Source: Thamnaconus septentrionalis (taxonomy: Eukaryota > Chordata > Actinopteri > Tetraodontiformes > Monacanthidae). From it: a DNA stretch of 64,000 bases. This document shows positions 1-12,029 of the stretch, in pieces (the stretch's first letter is position 1; each line of letters opens with the position of its first letter). The notes beneath the pieces were generated by a model. That model was not told the DNA's origin, did no database searches, and saw nothing but the letters and a program-made list of their open reading frames with translations. The translations under genes and the position numbers were made by a program. The stretch is taken from contig CM020507.1 of assembly GCA_009823395.1 (NCBI GenBank), forward strand, positions 6,047,501 through 6,111,500, given 5' to 3'.

Positions 1-82
1 AACATGCTCAATGCACCTTCAGTCTCTCTGTCTGCAGCTGCGGAGAATTACATCTCGTCTTTATGCACTGTGGAGTCCAGAC

Positions 83-288
83 CAGAGGTGGGCCAACAGT
101 GGGTTGTAAAATGTTGCAGAGGGGCTGGAGCAGCAGCAGATGGATGGAGTGTTTTGGTGAGCCACCTCATTGGAGGTAAATCTGTCATGCAGTGGTTAGT
201 GTTGCCGCCTCACAGCAAGAAGGTTGTGGGTTCGATTCCCACAGTCTCCTGGGCCCCATTTGGCCCGCGGACCAGAGTTTGCCCACTG
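83..288 (+). mobile_element. Short non-autonomous hAT-like element (chimeric)
   Basis: The left end begins CAGAGGTGGGC and the right end, read in reverse complement, begins CAGTGGGCAAACTCTGG, so the ends form imperfect terminal inverted repeats. The 8 bases flanking each side (75-82 GTCCAGAC; 289-296 TTCTAGAA) agree at 5 of 8 and both resemble an nTCTAGAn target preference. Bases 90-175 match the inner sequence of the 6152-6540 element in reverse complement, including the run GATGGATGGAGTGTTTTGGT. It is only 206 bp and has no transposase frame, so it would depend on enzyme supplied elsewhere. The middle holds a tRNA-like SINE head not found in the 6152-6540 copy. Assignment to hAT rests on end sequence and duplication length only. 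Confidence 0.6.
186..255 (+). repeat. tRNA-like SINE head fragment
   Basis: The sequence has a box-A-like block (GTGGTTAGTGTTGCCG) and a box-B-like block (GGTTGTGGGTTCGATTCCC) spaced as in an RNA polymerase III internal promoter. The phrase CCTCACAGCAAGAAGGTT is the head of a dispersed repeat very common in teleosts, whose body and tail are present separately at 57308-57612 on the other strand. Only the head is here and it is enclosed by hAT-like ends. It is not a functional tRNA: no acceptor stem or cloverleaf can be completed. Confidence 0.6.
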
Positions 289-296
289 TTCTAGAA

Positions 297-1689
297 CTTG
301 GTACTTTTGTACGACTCCTTCTTGGACAAACCAACACAGAACCACAGTACTGACTGCAAGTGGTCCATTATGTTGCAACACTTGCAGCAGTTCTGGGCCT
401 CTGCAGAAACCAGGAGCTTCACTGCTTTCTGCTGCTGTGACATTAAAGAGTTAAAACAGAAATGTAGTGCGATTAAAGAGCAGATGTGGTTTATGAGGAC
501 TGTGTTGCAGGCAGCAGTGTGTGAGTCTGCCCACTGTGTGCCACTGAGCTTGATGTCCTTGGCTGTATTTACGCCCGTGGCTACGCTGTGTCTAACGCAC
601 ATCACCAGAACACAACACGCTGCTCTGCGGTCTGTGGGTGCGTGTGTGGTAATGTTGTGTCTAATGCAAAAGTTGCAAATGTAAAATCATTTCAAACGCT
701 GCCGAAAGAATTACTGTAAGAAAATGAATACTATCATGAATTAACAAACAGAATTATGCAGCGGAAAAACACGGCGCTCATTTTCAAAACGCAACACGTG
801 CACATGATCTTATTAAACCTCACAAAATGTATTATTTACACCATTTTGAAGCCACATTTTCTCACAGCGTTTTCCTCCCCGCCTGTTTTGTTTTTCCCAC
901 CATAGCTGCGAGAGACTGATAAATTATTAACTATACCCAATTTAAATAAATAAATAAAAACAGTTGTTTAGTAAAATCTCCCAGCAAACCTTGCAGTTGT
1001 CGGGCATAAATGATTTGCGATTGAAACATACATCCGTTTTGTGTGCTTTGATCCCCTCTGCAGTCCCTCCCACTGGAACCGAAGGGAGTCTAACAGTTTT
1101 CTCACACAGAAAGACAATTATAGTGTTTTGTTGCCGGTTGCTCTTATTGCTACTGTTTTATTTATGTTCTATCCCTCTGAGGTGAAGCCATGGAGGACGC
1201 TGCAGCTTCGCCAGAGGACTGGAGTGAACGTTCATTGATTTATTTTTAGCTTCTGAAGGTCGTTATTAATTTTACTCGCTTAGATTTTTTTTTTAGCAGT
1301 TACCTTGGAAATTAAGGCAATGAATAATGATAATAATAGCACAGCAACAGGTGGTTTATCTATCATGGCATTGATGTGACTATAGAATTACAGACATGTT
1401 AATAATATACATTTTTTGAAATCAATTTCCAATTCACTAATAATGTCAGTGTCTGTATTAATTTGCTATAGCTCTTATTTGAAGACAGCACTGACAATAT
1501 TTTACAACAAAAGAAAAAAGAAAAATTCCAACACGTTTCCTCCCCATTTGTCGTTAAACGTGAGAACAGCGCCCCTCTGGGTTGTAGCGCTAGTGTAATG
1601 AGCCGTGGGCTGTGTGGTCAAAGACGGTATTGCAGGTCTAACGTTCAACTCACAGGTGAACTCGGCGTCGTTTTGATTGAAACGCCGTG
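297..1689. other. Unassigned AT-rich stretch
   Basis: No repeat ends, coding similarity or structured RNA could be recognised. Open frames are short and scattered, and the sequence is moderately AT-rich with A/T runs near 940-960 and 1280-1300. Confidence 0.4.
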
Positions 1690-1939
1690 CGATCGAGGTT
1701 TGAGTGTCCTCCGTGCTAGAGAGGGAAGCAGGAAGTTCACAGTTCGTCAGAGCTGTTTTTGGAAGCGTCTGTAGAGGCTGGTATGAGTTTTGATCACTGT
1801 GACAACAGTTAGGAGGACCTCATTTTGATAAAAAGCAGCAAAAGTGTCAAGAGCGCCACCGTCATACTTGGAAAAACTGACAGATTTCAAGTGGACTGCT
1901 GGACAACTGGGAAGATTACAGTCTCAGCTGTCAAACAAG
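1690..1939 (+). other. Candidate non-coding first exon (splice donor at 1939/1940)
   Basis: A complex, non-repetitive segment ends in CAAACAAG followed by GTGAGTCAAG, a near-ideal splice donor. Upstream there is no long frame; the only ATG in the last part (ATGAGTTTTGATCACTGTGA, from 1783) stops after 9 codons. This is the composition expected of a 5'-untranslated exon. The start is arbitrary, since no TATA box or initiator was identified. A donor of this quality can occur by chance, so confidence is low. Confidence 0.2.
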
Positions 1940-1949
1940 GTGAGTCAAG

Positions 1950-3050
1950 CGTTTAGTTGACTGTGTTTTATTCTGCTGAGATAAACCAGGACCCGCCCCT
2001 ACCTGCCTGTGATTGGCCAGCATACCTTGCCCTTATCTCTGCCTCGTCCTTAGTAATATATTAAGAAATAAATAGCTTATTTGGAATTGGATGTGTGTCT
2101 TCAGGTCGACTGAAGGCTCTTAAACTAAACCTCTGCTGTTTTCTAATGGTGCTCTTTTTTTTCTCTTTTTTTTTTTTAGTTTATTTACCTTTTGAAACAC
2201 TCACTCTGTTTTATTTTACCAGTTTGTTTGATAAGGGACTATTGCACATTAATGAACATCTGGCGCGAGACAACAGCAGATGCAAGTATGCCACGTGACG
2301 GTTAAAAAACTCATTTGTGTTTCTAATCTCGAGATAGTCACAAAAATGTCACCAATAAAACATTCAAATAGGACAATCTAAAGAGAGAGAGAGCGAGCGA
2401 GGAGAGCTTCAGTGAAGTTGGTTTCAGGTTGGAAATTTTCCACACCAGCAGCTAACAGTTGAAACAGTGACAAGACAACATGTTTAATTCCAACATCTCA
2501 CCACTTTGTTAAACATTATTATGTTATTTTAATGCATTATCGAAGATGATCTAATCTCATTAAACTGTAGTCATCACATGTCTTGTAATCTGACCTTGAG
2601 TCTGCTGTCACGTCAGATGATACATATGGTCTCTGAGGTTAAAGTTCATGTGCCCAGTGGCCCCAGTGGCGCCACCCTCAGACTGATGAGTGTCAGTGAA
2701 ATGAGTGCACAGTGCTGCTTGTTCCAGCAGCTGAGTCGTCTCACAATTCAGCTTCCGTCCAGCCCAAGGCAGATTTATGATGATTTCTTTTAACAAGGCA
2801 GAATTTCACGTAATTGATTTTCATGGGGTTCATTTGAGGCAGTGGATCACCGCGAAACCAAGTCAGAGAAATCCAAGTCAGTCAGTGTGGTTGGGTTTGT
2901 TTGTTGAACTCGAACCAGTGCGGTTCATTGGGAGTTCAGTTAATTGGAGTCCTGAACAGCTGCTTCCACTGATACTGTTTGCATCTTAAAGCCTCTGTGT
3001 GTTCATGCAGCTATTGGTGACAATTCATATTCATGAACGCCCCACAGTAT
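1950..3050. other. Unassigned stretch
   Basis: AT-rich, largely unique-looking sequence with T runs near 2155-2180 and a short GAGA run near 2380-2400. No gene, transposon end or RNA gene was recognised. Confidence 0.4.
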
Positions 3051-3054
3051 CTTC

Positions 3055-3077
3055 TGTGTGTGTGTGTGTGTGTGTGT
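3055..3077 (+). repeat. (TG)n microsatellite
   Basis: Perfect TG dinucleotide run of about 11 units. Confidence 0.95.
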
Positions 3078-3206
3078 ATTAGAGAGAATATTAATTTGGT
3101 CGTTGGATGTTTTCTTGCGTGTGTGACCACACAAACACTCTTTATCGCTGTGTGTGTGTGTCTGCGAGCACGTGTATGTGTGTTATTGTGACATATTGAA
3201 CATATC

Positions 3207-3248
3207 CCTTCGGGGCCCTCGGGACCTTCGGGACTCCTGGGGCCCTCC
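3207..3248 (+). repeat. GC-rich interspersed short direct repeats
   Basis: CCTTCGGG occurs at 3207-3214 and 3225-3232, and GGGGCCCTC at 3212-3220 and 3239-3247, giving a compact block of nested repeats with self-complementary GGGCCC cores. Confidence 0.7.
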
Positions 3249-3575
3249 ATCCATCTTCCTACCCTTCGCTGTGGGCCACAGCCACGGCTGATCCTGATTG
3301 GCTGTCATTACTGAGCCCCGGTGGGACGACGCGGCTCATTGGTTCAGAGTGGGTCTGAGGGCGGATTGAAATGAAGGATAAAGAAGGAGCGTGAGCGCGC
3401 ATGCAGATTTTCATTGAGGAGCTGGAGGTGCAGCGTGTCACCCTGGTGTGATTCTGGAGTGATTCATGGACGTGCACTCGTGTGAATAAATACAAAAAAC
3501 AAAACAAAACAAAATGTTTTGAAACCTCATACGACGCTTTTGATTTGTCCTCTTGTTTGTATTCTGATTGCACCG

Positions 3576-3593
3576 CTGCTGCTGCTGCTGCTG
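3576..3593 (+). repeat. (CTG)6 trinucleotide repeat
   Basis: Six perfect CTG units. Confidence 0.9.
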
Positions 3594-3890
3594 CGTGTCT
3601 TTGTTGAGTATCAGCCGGCTCATTGGTGCTGATATCAGTGTTTGTGGTCCAGGTGAGCAGCTCCTGCTCCCTGTTCAGCAGCAGCCACTTTCAATGGAAA
3701 TGTACTTGACATTTAGGAGGAGATGTAATCAGCTGCTATTAGAGAGAAGCTGATTTCCTCCTCAGCCGTCCTGCCTGCTGCCTCCCACCCTCCACCCACC
3801 CTCCTCCCTCTGGATTTTCACTTTATTTCCTGGTGCAATGATACATCAGCTCCCCACCTCCACTTTACATCTGGTTCTGTTGGTTCCTTG

Positions 3891-3979
3891 CTGTTACTGC
3901 TGCTGCTGTTACTGCTGCTGCTACTGCTACTTTTGCTGCTACTGCTGTTGTTACTGCTGCTGTTACTGTTGCTGCTGCC
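3891..3979 (+). repeat. Imperfect CTG/TTA compound trinucleotide array
   Basis: CTG units alternate with TTA, CTA and TTG triplets throughout. The same triplet vocabulary recurs at 30998-31089. The long poly-Leu or poly-Cys frames across it are by-products of the repeat. Confidence 0.9.
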
Positions 3980-4685
3980 GGTCCCTCTCTGTCCCTGTCA
4001 ATCAAATTTACCCGCTTACACTCCTTCTGTATGTTTTGCTGTCGCTCCCTCCTTCCTCTTCTTCCTTCCCTCCTCTTCTTCACCCCTCTGCCTCTTAAGA
4101 ATAGATGCCTGATTTCATTTCCACATTATTCCGCTCTCACCTCGTGACCGTCATCAGGGCTCATTGTCAGCCGGAATCACAGCGAACATTTGATAATGGC
4201 AAATCATGTGCAGCTCTGATTCACTGTGCCGCCGTCTTGTTTGTTGCTGGAAATTGCTGCGGCACGACGTACGAAACAAAATGCCAACCCGATCTTGAGT
4301 CTGCGCTGACCTGCTGTCATCACCGCCACGAGGCGACGCCGCGACGCCTTTCCCACTAAATGCTCTCGGCGGCCGCCTTTCAGCAATTATGGTGACATGT
4401 TTTGCCTGAAGCCAGATCAATTTTCCGCTTTCGTCCGGGAAATTGATGCTTTGAACCCCATGGAAACGTTGACACTTTTGTAGAAAACACAGCCTGATTA
4501 CAGACGAGTGCAAAAGAGCACGTAAAGATGCAGTCGTCCACCGGGATGCAGAGGATGGCGGGAACTTTCCTGGCGTTCCTCCGGGACTTTGTTCAGGTGA
4601 TTATATCCAGTGTTTGGAAAATTTGGCTTGATTTATGATTTTTATCTTAAAAACTTAATATACTGCCCACAAATACTTTGAAAAC

Positions 4686-4736
4686 CTCCATAGATCAATA
4701 AGGGTCTTGCTCCCAGTTCGCTGCCATCTTGCACCA
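4686..4736 (+). repeat. Dispersed repeat, copy A (matches 47527-47577)
   Basis: A 51-bp block containing AGATCAATAAGGGTCTTGCT and GCTGCCATCTTGCACCA matches 47527-47577 at 49 of 51 positions in the same orientation. Flanking sequence does not align well. It probably belongs to an ancient interspersed family whose full extent cannot be set from two copies. Confidence 0.75.
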
Positions 4737-5251
4737 AAAAAACCAAGCAGGTGTGTGAGTTTGTGCAAACGTAACACGAATGTGGGCGACGGCCATCACG
4801 CTGAGAACATCTCTACCTAGACGAGGTTTGAGAGGGTCGAGGATAAAACAAAACCAACGCACACAGACAGGAGTCTAATTAAACATTTCAGGAAAATAAC
4901 AATTTTTCATCAATAGGCTTTGAGATGAAACAGAGTGAACTGAAGGTTCACAGTGGAGGCGAGCAGCACCGAGGTGGCTAATCAGGATGATTAAAAAGCA
5001 GGCGGTGGCAACGCAGCAGCAACAAATTCTCAATTAATAATAATAACAACAGCGGAGACGCGGTTGTGAGTCGACAGTGCGGGAGCTTCGTGCTGCAGGT
5101 GGAGGTGTTTGATTTGGAATCGCACAGCAGGAATCCAATGAAAAGGAGTTGGATGAATGAACGGGTGGAGGTGAGGAACCTGAATCAGCAGTGAGGGGCT
5201 GAGATATGAGAGAGAGAGAGACACTGCTACTGCTGATGAAGGTGTGTAGCG

Positions 5252-5546
5252 CATAGATGTCAAACAAATTTGGCTGCAAATTCAAAAAGGAGGCATATGA
5301 TTTTTATTTATTTCAATGTGTTTTTTTTTTTAATTTGAAATTCAGTTTTGCATGTGGGCAATATGAAGTTATTGATTGTACAGTATGAAGCTTTGCTTTG
5401 TTCCATACTCAGGTACTTTGGCTCCATAAAAAGGTTCACTGTTCTATCTAGAGGAAGATTTTGTTCAATAAATATAAACGTTAGGCCGAGACTTTGTCCC
5501 ACTTTGACATTTTGGCCCCACTGAGTGTTTGAGTTTGACTCGTATG
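5252..5546 (+). mobile_element. Non-autonomous hAT-like element with 8-bp target duplication
   Basis: The ends are CATAGATGTCAAAC and, in reverse complement from the right, CATACGAGTCAAAC (11 of 14 identical). The flanking 8-mers are GTGTAGCG (5244-5251) and ATGTAGCG (5547-5554), identical at 7 of 8, a typical hAT-type duplication. The interior shares long blocks with 56671-57166 (for example TATGAAGCTTTG, AGGTTCACTGTTCTATCT, ACTTTGTCCCACTTTGACAT), and with 24081-24450 in reverse complement. It is shorter than the 496-bp copy, so it is an internal-deletion derivative. No transposase is encoded. Confidence 0.8.
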
Positions 5547-6151
5547 ATGTAGCGGGTCAAAACATCTCTAAGGTTTAATGTGACAGCATAGAGACCAAAC
5601 AAGCCTTGTTTATATTCGACAATCACGCAACCGAAATGAATGAATTAAATCTGGAAATGGTCACATGAAATAACCTAAATATCTGTTTAAAATTATTTTT
5701 TCCACACAAATAAAATCCCCCTGGCAGCACGGAGATGAGTTCTAATCCCTCGTTCACCTCGTTGTGAAATTGTGCCTGCGAGCGGCGATAATGTAATTTT
5801 CCGAGGCTCTGTGGCGGCGGCGGCAGATAATCTCACTGCTGCTGCGGAGACACAAAGCAGCAGCAGCGGCTACTTGAGAAGAAGATACAAAGTTAATCCT
5901 CATTTCTGTCGCTGTGCGTGAGATTGATGGACGCGGTGATGCCTTCGAGTGCTACAAGGCAGCGCAGCCACTGAAGGTCAAGTAGATTTCATTATTTTAC
6001 ATCCAAGCCGACTGCAACATTTTCTTTTTCTTGCTCTGTTTGATGACTGTTGCCGTCATCATTAGGATTTAGGGTTCATCCCTCATCGCTGGCTGGACAA
6101 CTTCATTATCAGAGCAACTGGTGTCTTACCGTCTGTGTGCGCCTCTTAGAG

Positions 6152-6540
6152 CAGGCATGGCAGAACTACAGCCGAGGGGCCATATGCGGCCCATTAAAGC
6201 TTCTCAATCCGTCCCGCCAAACTTGAAGAAATTATATTAAGGGTCAGTCAGTCATAAAATAGCTGTATTTCCTCCATGTTTCCAGTGTTTTCAGAGTCAT
6301 TTCAATAAAGAGCTAAACAACGTGGGGCTTCAAAGACACTGATTAGTTGCAACGTTGCTTTGCTTCATTTTCAATTGACATTCAAGCAACATGTCTTCTC
6401 CATATCTCATCATAGATTTTTTTCCTCCTATGAGGTATCTCACCAAAACACTCCATCCATCTGCTGCTGCTCCGCCACCCCCCCGCTGTCACATTGTACA
6501 ACCCACTGTTGGCCCACCAGTCACAGAGTTTGCTCCCCTG
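6152..6540 (-). mobile_element. Non-autonomous hAT-like element, second subfamily
   Basis: The left end is CAGGCATGGCAGAACTACAG, followed by GGGGCCATATGCGGCCC; the right end in reverse complement is CAGGGGAGCAAACTCTG. Both are variants of a CAGGGGTGGGCAAACT terminal repeat. The right flank GTCTAGAT fits an nTCTAGAn target, but the left flank TCTTAGAG agrees at only 4 of 8, so an old or rearranged insertion is possible. Bases 6420-6540 are the reverse complement of 83-180, and 6152-6215 matches 51284-51345. Confidence 0.65.
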
Positions 6541-7219
6541 GTCTAGATACTGTCTGCTGGCCAATTACTTCTAAGGCCACAACAGAATGAAATCATCATT
6601 GCTGATATTTTTGCTTTTTGTTTAATTAGAAAAAAAAAGCAAAGCGATTTCATATGTGAAAATGTTCCCTACTGGCGAACGGCACGTATTAATTTAAATT
6701 TTGCTCCCAGACTTGGCGGATATGAAAATGTCAGCCTTAATTAGAAGTGCGGTCATCATTTGGCTGACAACAACCTTCATTAGAGCTAACAAGACAAGAT
6801 ATTGACCAAGTATTGACTTGTTTAATACGCCAAGACCGAGCGGCAGGCTGCGACATGTGCAAAGGTCACGGCAAAGAAAAGAATAAAATAAGTTCTTTCT
6901 CCAAGAAATTGTTGGACCAGTGACTCGCAATTAAGCTTCTAACTTTAGCTGAGAAGCCGAGCATCAGGGACCCGTGTCGATAAAGAATCAGGTTTCTGAT
7001 AAAAAAGACAAAACATTTCTTGATGGAGCTCGTTGACGTCTGTTGACGGCTGATTTGGAGCTACCTTCTCTCCATTAAACCCAGATGTTCCTCCATAAAG
7101 CCGTCTGTTCCATCCATCCTTCACTGGGAGGAGAAGGAGAAACGGGGAGAGCGGCACAGCTGTGCTGCGGCCTGAAGTGGAGGCCGACAGCCAATCGGAG
7201 GCTTTCATCCGGAGAAGAG

Positions 7220-7520
7220 AGCAGCCAATTAAATTTTTTTTTAAATTTATTTAAAACAAAACAACTCCTCACAAACATTTCCAACATCCTGAATGAAAGA
7301 AGAATCATCTGATATTAACTGCACCTTCAAGTTAAAAATTAACCATCCACAACAACATAATAAACATCAAAATATTGATAATGTAACAATTCATAACAAT
7401 TATAATAAAATAGCTCTCCTCCAAAGCCGACAGTCACATTCTACTCAAGTTCCATTTCCCTTTAAAAACTTCTTCAAACAAATGAATTTCTTAAATTATT
7501 TTTCATGACAATCAGAGACA
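7220..7520. other. Very AT-rich unassigned stretch
   Basis: AT-rich sequence with A and T runs and many in-frame stops. No repeat end or gene was recognised. Confidence 0.4.
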
Positions 7521-7820
7521 AAAATATTTCTTCAACATACTGGCTCTTTTGTTGTTCTTTTCAGTGTAAATATTGATTTGGATTATTTGACAATGAGTTT
7601 CAACACAATCACATTCCTTTTAAAACGCAGGGAAACATCCATGAAGCGGCCGCTGATTGAACAAAACGGGTCTAATGGTGATTAGAAAGACGGCGACTCA
7701 TTAGAACTAAAAATTGTTGCCTTTTGTCAGATTTTCCTTTTTCTCGCTGCTAAAAGCTCGTGTGTCTCCACTCGATGTGATGGAGGATAATGGAATAGGA
7801 AGTGTCTGTGTGTCTGAGCG

Positions 7821-7842
7821 TGTGTGTGTGTGTGTGTGTGTG
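7821..7842 (+). repeat. (TG)n microsatellite
   Basis: Perfect run of 11 TG units. Confidence 0.95.
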
Positions 7843-7929
7843 CGCACGCACAGAAAGAGTTTTACCGTTCGCCTCCGAGTTGGAGGGACAATTAAAAAGA
7901 AAGAAAAAGAGCCGAGATGAAAAATTCAT

Positions 7930-9600
7930 TTGTCAGGACATTTGAGAGGTTTTGCCAGTACAGAAAAATTAAAGTACAAAAAGAAAAGAAAAGAGGTGAG
8001 AAATGAAGAGGTGCTCCGGCGGCGCCGCTCGTTACCACAGTACAGCGGTGAAAACACTTCATCAGCAGGAGGCTTTCAGCCAATTAGAGCAGATCTGATC
8101 TGGCTGCAGCTCCAATAGAGATCCTCCCTGATTTACGAGAGACTTTATTGCTGTGCCGGGATGCAACGTCTGACAAAGAGGACCAGAGTAAGACGTCAGA
8201 ACGCCAGGCTACAAATATCAGACCATTCATTTTAATGCTAACCTCTTAATGTAATAATCTCTGGGCCAGTTCACATTAATTCTTTGAAAAAGCAGCAGTT
8301 CCTGCTGCGTCTCGCTGTCCATTAGAAGCAGCCTGGTGTCCCTGCTGCTGTCCCTGATTATTCTCCATCATTGACATCTACCTCCTTTTTTTCTCTTTGT
8401 TTTATGTCCAGTGACGGGAGATTTTTGATGGCCATCCATCATTGTGACAGATTGTAATTCAGTGTTGAACGGTGGCAGCCAGGCGCTTCAGTTTGGCTCT
8501 GGAGCAGCGAAGCAGCGAAGCAGAAAACTGAATTGATGTTTAAAGACTCAATTTTAAAGGCGACGGCGGCGGATGAGAAATTCTGAAGATAATATCATTT
8601 TCCCTCTTTCTTTTTTCTTTCTTTTTTTTTTTTTACCAAGTGCATCCAACTGTTCTTACGCTGACACTCAACATGGATGTTTGTTGTGCCAGGTTGTGCA
8701 CCACCGCTTTGTTGTTGTCTATTTTGAAAGGCAAAAACTGAAGGAATTGCTGCAGAATTTTCTCCTCCGCTCCTCCGGACCTCGCTGGTTCTGAACTCAC
8801 TCCATTATCTCCACAGCAACACGTCTCGATGCAACCAGGGCGCTGGGTTCCACCAGCCTGTCACTGGGTGACTGATTGATTACTACCCAGAAGGCTTTGC
8901 TTCGCCCATGTCAGGAACAGGACAGGCCCCTCGGACCACAGGGGGGCTGACGGAAGATTGATGTCTCTCTCTTTCACACCATCATCACTTCTTTCTTCCC
9001 ACTTTCATGGGGAGATTCTATCACCTCAACACACCTGCTGCTGCTGCTGCTCATCTGTTTGGTTTGAGTGCAAGAACAAAATCAGTGTTTTAAGGTGTAA
9101 GTATATTTTCAATATTCACAGTGATTGGATTCATATTTATTTGGGAGGTCTGGATAGTTCAGGGCAGGTGTGAATGTGCAGTGGACTCCACCGCACGGCA
9201 TTGTGGGTAAACATGACCTGTAGCACTGCCGCCTCCCCTCCGCCCCCTATTAATCCAGCAGGTATTAGTCTTGTCTTCTCCTCTGGTAATTGCTGATGCA
9301 GCGCCACCACTGGCCAGCAGGGGAACGCGGTGTCAATTCAAACTGCTGAATCCTGCAAACAACCATCGACCTGAGTCTCCAGGACGGTCAGAACCCGAGC
9401 CGCTGAGAGCTGCTCCAGAGACGCTGGTGTTGGAACCAAACTGAGATCTCGCCGTCGTGTTTCTCTCCCCGGCTGCTTTTATTGGCTGTTGGTTTCTCTG
9501 ACCTCAACACCCTCCTGTTGCGGCACTATGGTGACCTCTGACCGGAGGGCTCAGCTGAACTCTTGCATCCAGCCAAGAGGTTTCTGCTGGGATGCTGGTC
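7930..9600. other. Unassigned stretch
   Basis: Mixed-composition sequence without recognisable coding or mobile elements; small features include GCGAAGCA duplications near 8507-8522, a T run near 8625 and a short GCTGCTG run near 9045. Confidence 0.35.
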
Positions 9601-9621
9601 ACAGAGTCAGAGTTGGTAGGA

Positions 9622-9684
9622 AATGGAAGAGGAGGAAGAGAAGGTAGAAGAGGAGGAAGAGGAGGAAGAGGAGGAAGAGGAGGG
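9622..9684 (+). repeat. GGA/AGA polypurine repeat
   Basis: An almost pure purine tract of GGAAGA and GGA units. Frames reading poly-Glu or Arg-Gly through it are low-complexity artefacts. Confidence 0.9.
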
Positions 9685-10548
9685 TTCAAGAGGCCTCCTC
9701 AATATGTGTCTGTGCAGCTCACCACTCCTGTGTATTGTTGGCTTCCACGGGAAGCATCACAATGCGGTGGTGGATCTGCCCTTCACTCCAGCCACCTGCT
9801 GCTGCTGGAGGTGGATCACCTGCCGCTCACCCCAACACACCTGCTGGAAGCTGTAATGATCTGACTGACAACCTCACACCTGCTGCGGCCGCTGGGTGGG
9901 AGCCACATTCCAGAGGACACACACACATAAATAAAACTGGCCTCATTTCAGCCTTGCTCGCTGTGGAATGTGTTTCCTACAGATGGAGATTTCAGGTCGA
10001 TGCTGCTAAAAATGTTTTCTTGTCTTTTTGGTCCAAGCAAAAATCAAATGTCCTTATTTTGAAGGATGTGTAATTATTATTTCTTAGTGTTCTTCTTCCA
10101 GTATTGGCCTTTAACGAAAGGTCAAAGGTGGTGTTGGAGGTTGTTGTTGGTCTGTTTTATCCCATTGAAATTAGTCTGTACCTCCTTTTTATTAGAAAAT
10201 ATGAAAACCGTGGCTGTTTGCTCTTCTGAATGTGTGATGTGAAGCAAAGCTCTCAGACACGGTCGGCATGACGAAGTGGCCAAGAGGCTGAATTTGTGTT
10301 GGGGAATCATTTCTCCACTTTCTGGGAGGCTTCTCCCCCCGCCCCCATCAAAGCGTTGTGGTGTTGACCTCACAGGTTTATTGAGGTCGTTTCTTCCGGA
10401 AGTCTCGAGAAGCGTTTTGTAACGTTTATTAGCTGGCGTTTCTCTCTGTCTCTCATGAACTATTCATGCATATGGACAAATTTATTAGCCTGTTGCCAGA
10501 GAGAAGAAAACAATACGGAGCTCAGATTGCTTCTTTTATCATTGGTGC

Positions 10549-10551
<3 letters not shown>

Positions 10552-10587
<36 letters not shown>
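10552..10587 (+). repeat. (GT)18 microsatellite
   Basis: Perfect dinucleotide run. Confidence 0.95.
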
Positions 10588-10588
<1 letters not shown>

Positions 10589-10815
10589 TAAATCCCCAGC
10601 CTTGTCTTTCAAGCAGATGAGTGAACACTCTCTCCAAGTTGCTCGCCACTCTGGGCTTCACGCTGAGCTCTGCTCCACATTCCGCCTGTAAAACCCTCCA
10701 CTCTCAGTGGAGGGTTTTTTTTTCCTTTTGCACTTTAATAAAGCAACACAGAAAAAAGTGATCAGTGCTTTTCTGTTTTTGTCTCAGCCACTAATCACTG
10801 ATGGCACGCACACAC

Positions 10816-10818
<3 letters not shown>

Positions 10819-10893
<75 letters not shown>
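10819..10893 (+). repeat. (CA)37 microsatellite
   Basis: Perfect dinucleotide run of 75 bases, preceded by a short CGCGC interruption. Confidence 0.95.
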
Positions 10894-10895
<2 letters not shown>

Positions 10896-11850
10896 TCCCT
10901 TTTATGTCGCCGTGCAACATTTTCAAAGGATGACTCCCAGGAGTTAACAGGACCTCCTGTTGGGGTGAACTTCACTGGATTGATTTTTTTTTTGGATTCC
11001 GATCTTGAATGTTGTTGAATCATTCATTCGTCCTTGAAGCACTTCCTTCTTTCCCCACTTGCTGTTCTTCAATCGCCTCTCATTATTTTTCATACGTTCT
11101 GATAAAGATGCAAAAAAACGTGGTGAATTGATCCGGATCGGCTCTGTCTCAAAGGGATGCAAGACGAGACAGGTGAGCTTGCAACGCTGCTCACCGGTCA
11201 CTTCACCCCCATGGCAAACTTCACTGGGAACACAATTTTTGCAAGAAGAAGATGGATGAAGGTGAGAAGAAGAAGATGATAAAAAAACAAGAAGAAGATG
11301 AAGAAGTTTATTTATCTCACAGTGGGGACATTCGCATCGTACAACAGCATGCAAAGAGAAGAATTAAAAGTTATTTTCATAACTAACTAAGTGTAAAAAC
11401 ATGCAATAAGTGATGATAACTAAGTGTGTATTGCGCTCAGTAGCTCAGCAGTAGAAGGTGTTGTATGTTTGGGCAGGTTGCCAGACTTTATTTCATTGTA
11501 TTTAAAGGGTGTGCAGGGTCCCGGCTCTCTGCTGCACATCCAACCACCTTCTGAGCAGAAGCACCTGAAAGTAAAGCCGAGTTGCCTCCCTGCACCATGT
11601 GCTGAGCAACGAGCTGCCATATGTGAACGACTGCAGGGTGGAGACGCAGAAACGGGCTCAAGGTGTCGTCCCCGAAGGCTGCTGAAGGAAGAGCAGAAGA
11701 AGAAGAAGAAGAGGAAGAAACACAACAACCCTCTTCTCTTGGAAAACAACATATTGCTTCATGTTTTAATTGGGCCGGGTTAATGGTCCGTGAAGACTGG
11801 AGCGTTAGTCACCAAGACAAGCTGTTGGAATCACAACTCCCATCCGCTGC

Positions 11851-11873
11851 TGTGTGTGTGTGTGTGTGTGTGG
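11851..11873 (+). repeat. (TG)n microsatellite
   Basis: Perfect run of about 11 units. Confidence 0.95.
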
Positions 11874-11965
11874 GCTCTTTAATAAAAAAAAGACGAAGAG
11901 AAAGAAGGATAGAAACTTTGGTTTTCTGCATCCTTGTGCGTTTTATGTGGAGCCTGCAGGGCGGA

Positions 11966-11966
<1 letters not shown>

Positions 11967-12019
<53 letters not shown>
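11967..12019 (+). repeat. (CTG)17 trinucleotide repeat
   Basis: Uninterrupted CTG array of 17 units plus CT. It is the longest pure CTG array in the window, in a moderately GC-rich flank. Several frames run through it on both strands, but none shows coding character outside the repeat. Confidence 0.95.
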
Positions 12020-12022
<3 letters not shown>

Positions 12023-12029
12023 CTGCTCT

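Noticed and set aside
186..255. Possible tRNA gene
   Set aside because: Box A/B-like words are present but no acceptor stem or anticodon arm can be formed; it is a SINE head.
4528..4638. 36-residue frame beginning MQSSTGMQRMAGTF with a GT after codon 23
   Set aside because: The possible donor (CAG/GTGATT) is weak, no homolog is recognised, and the frame simply runs on to a stop. Too short to support.
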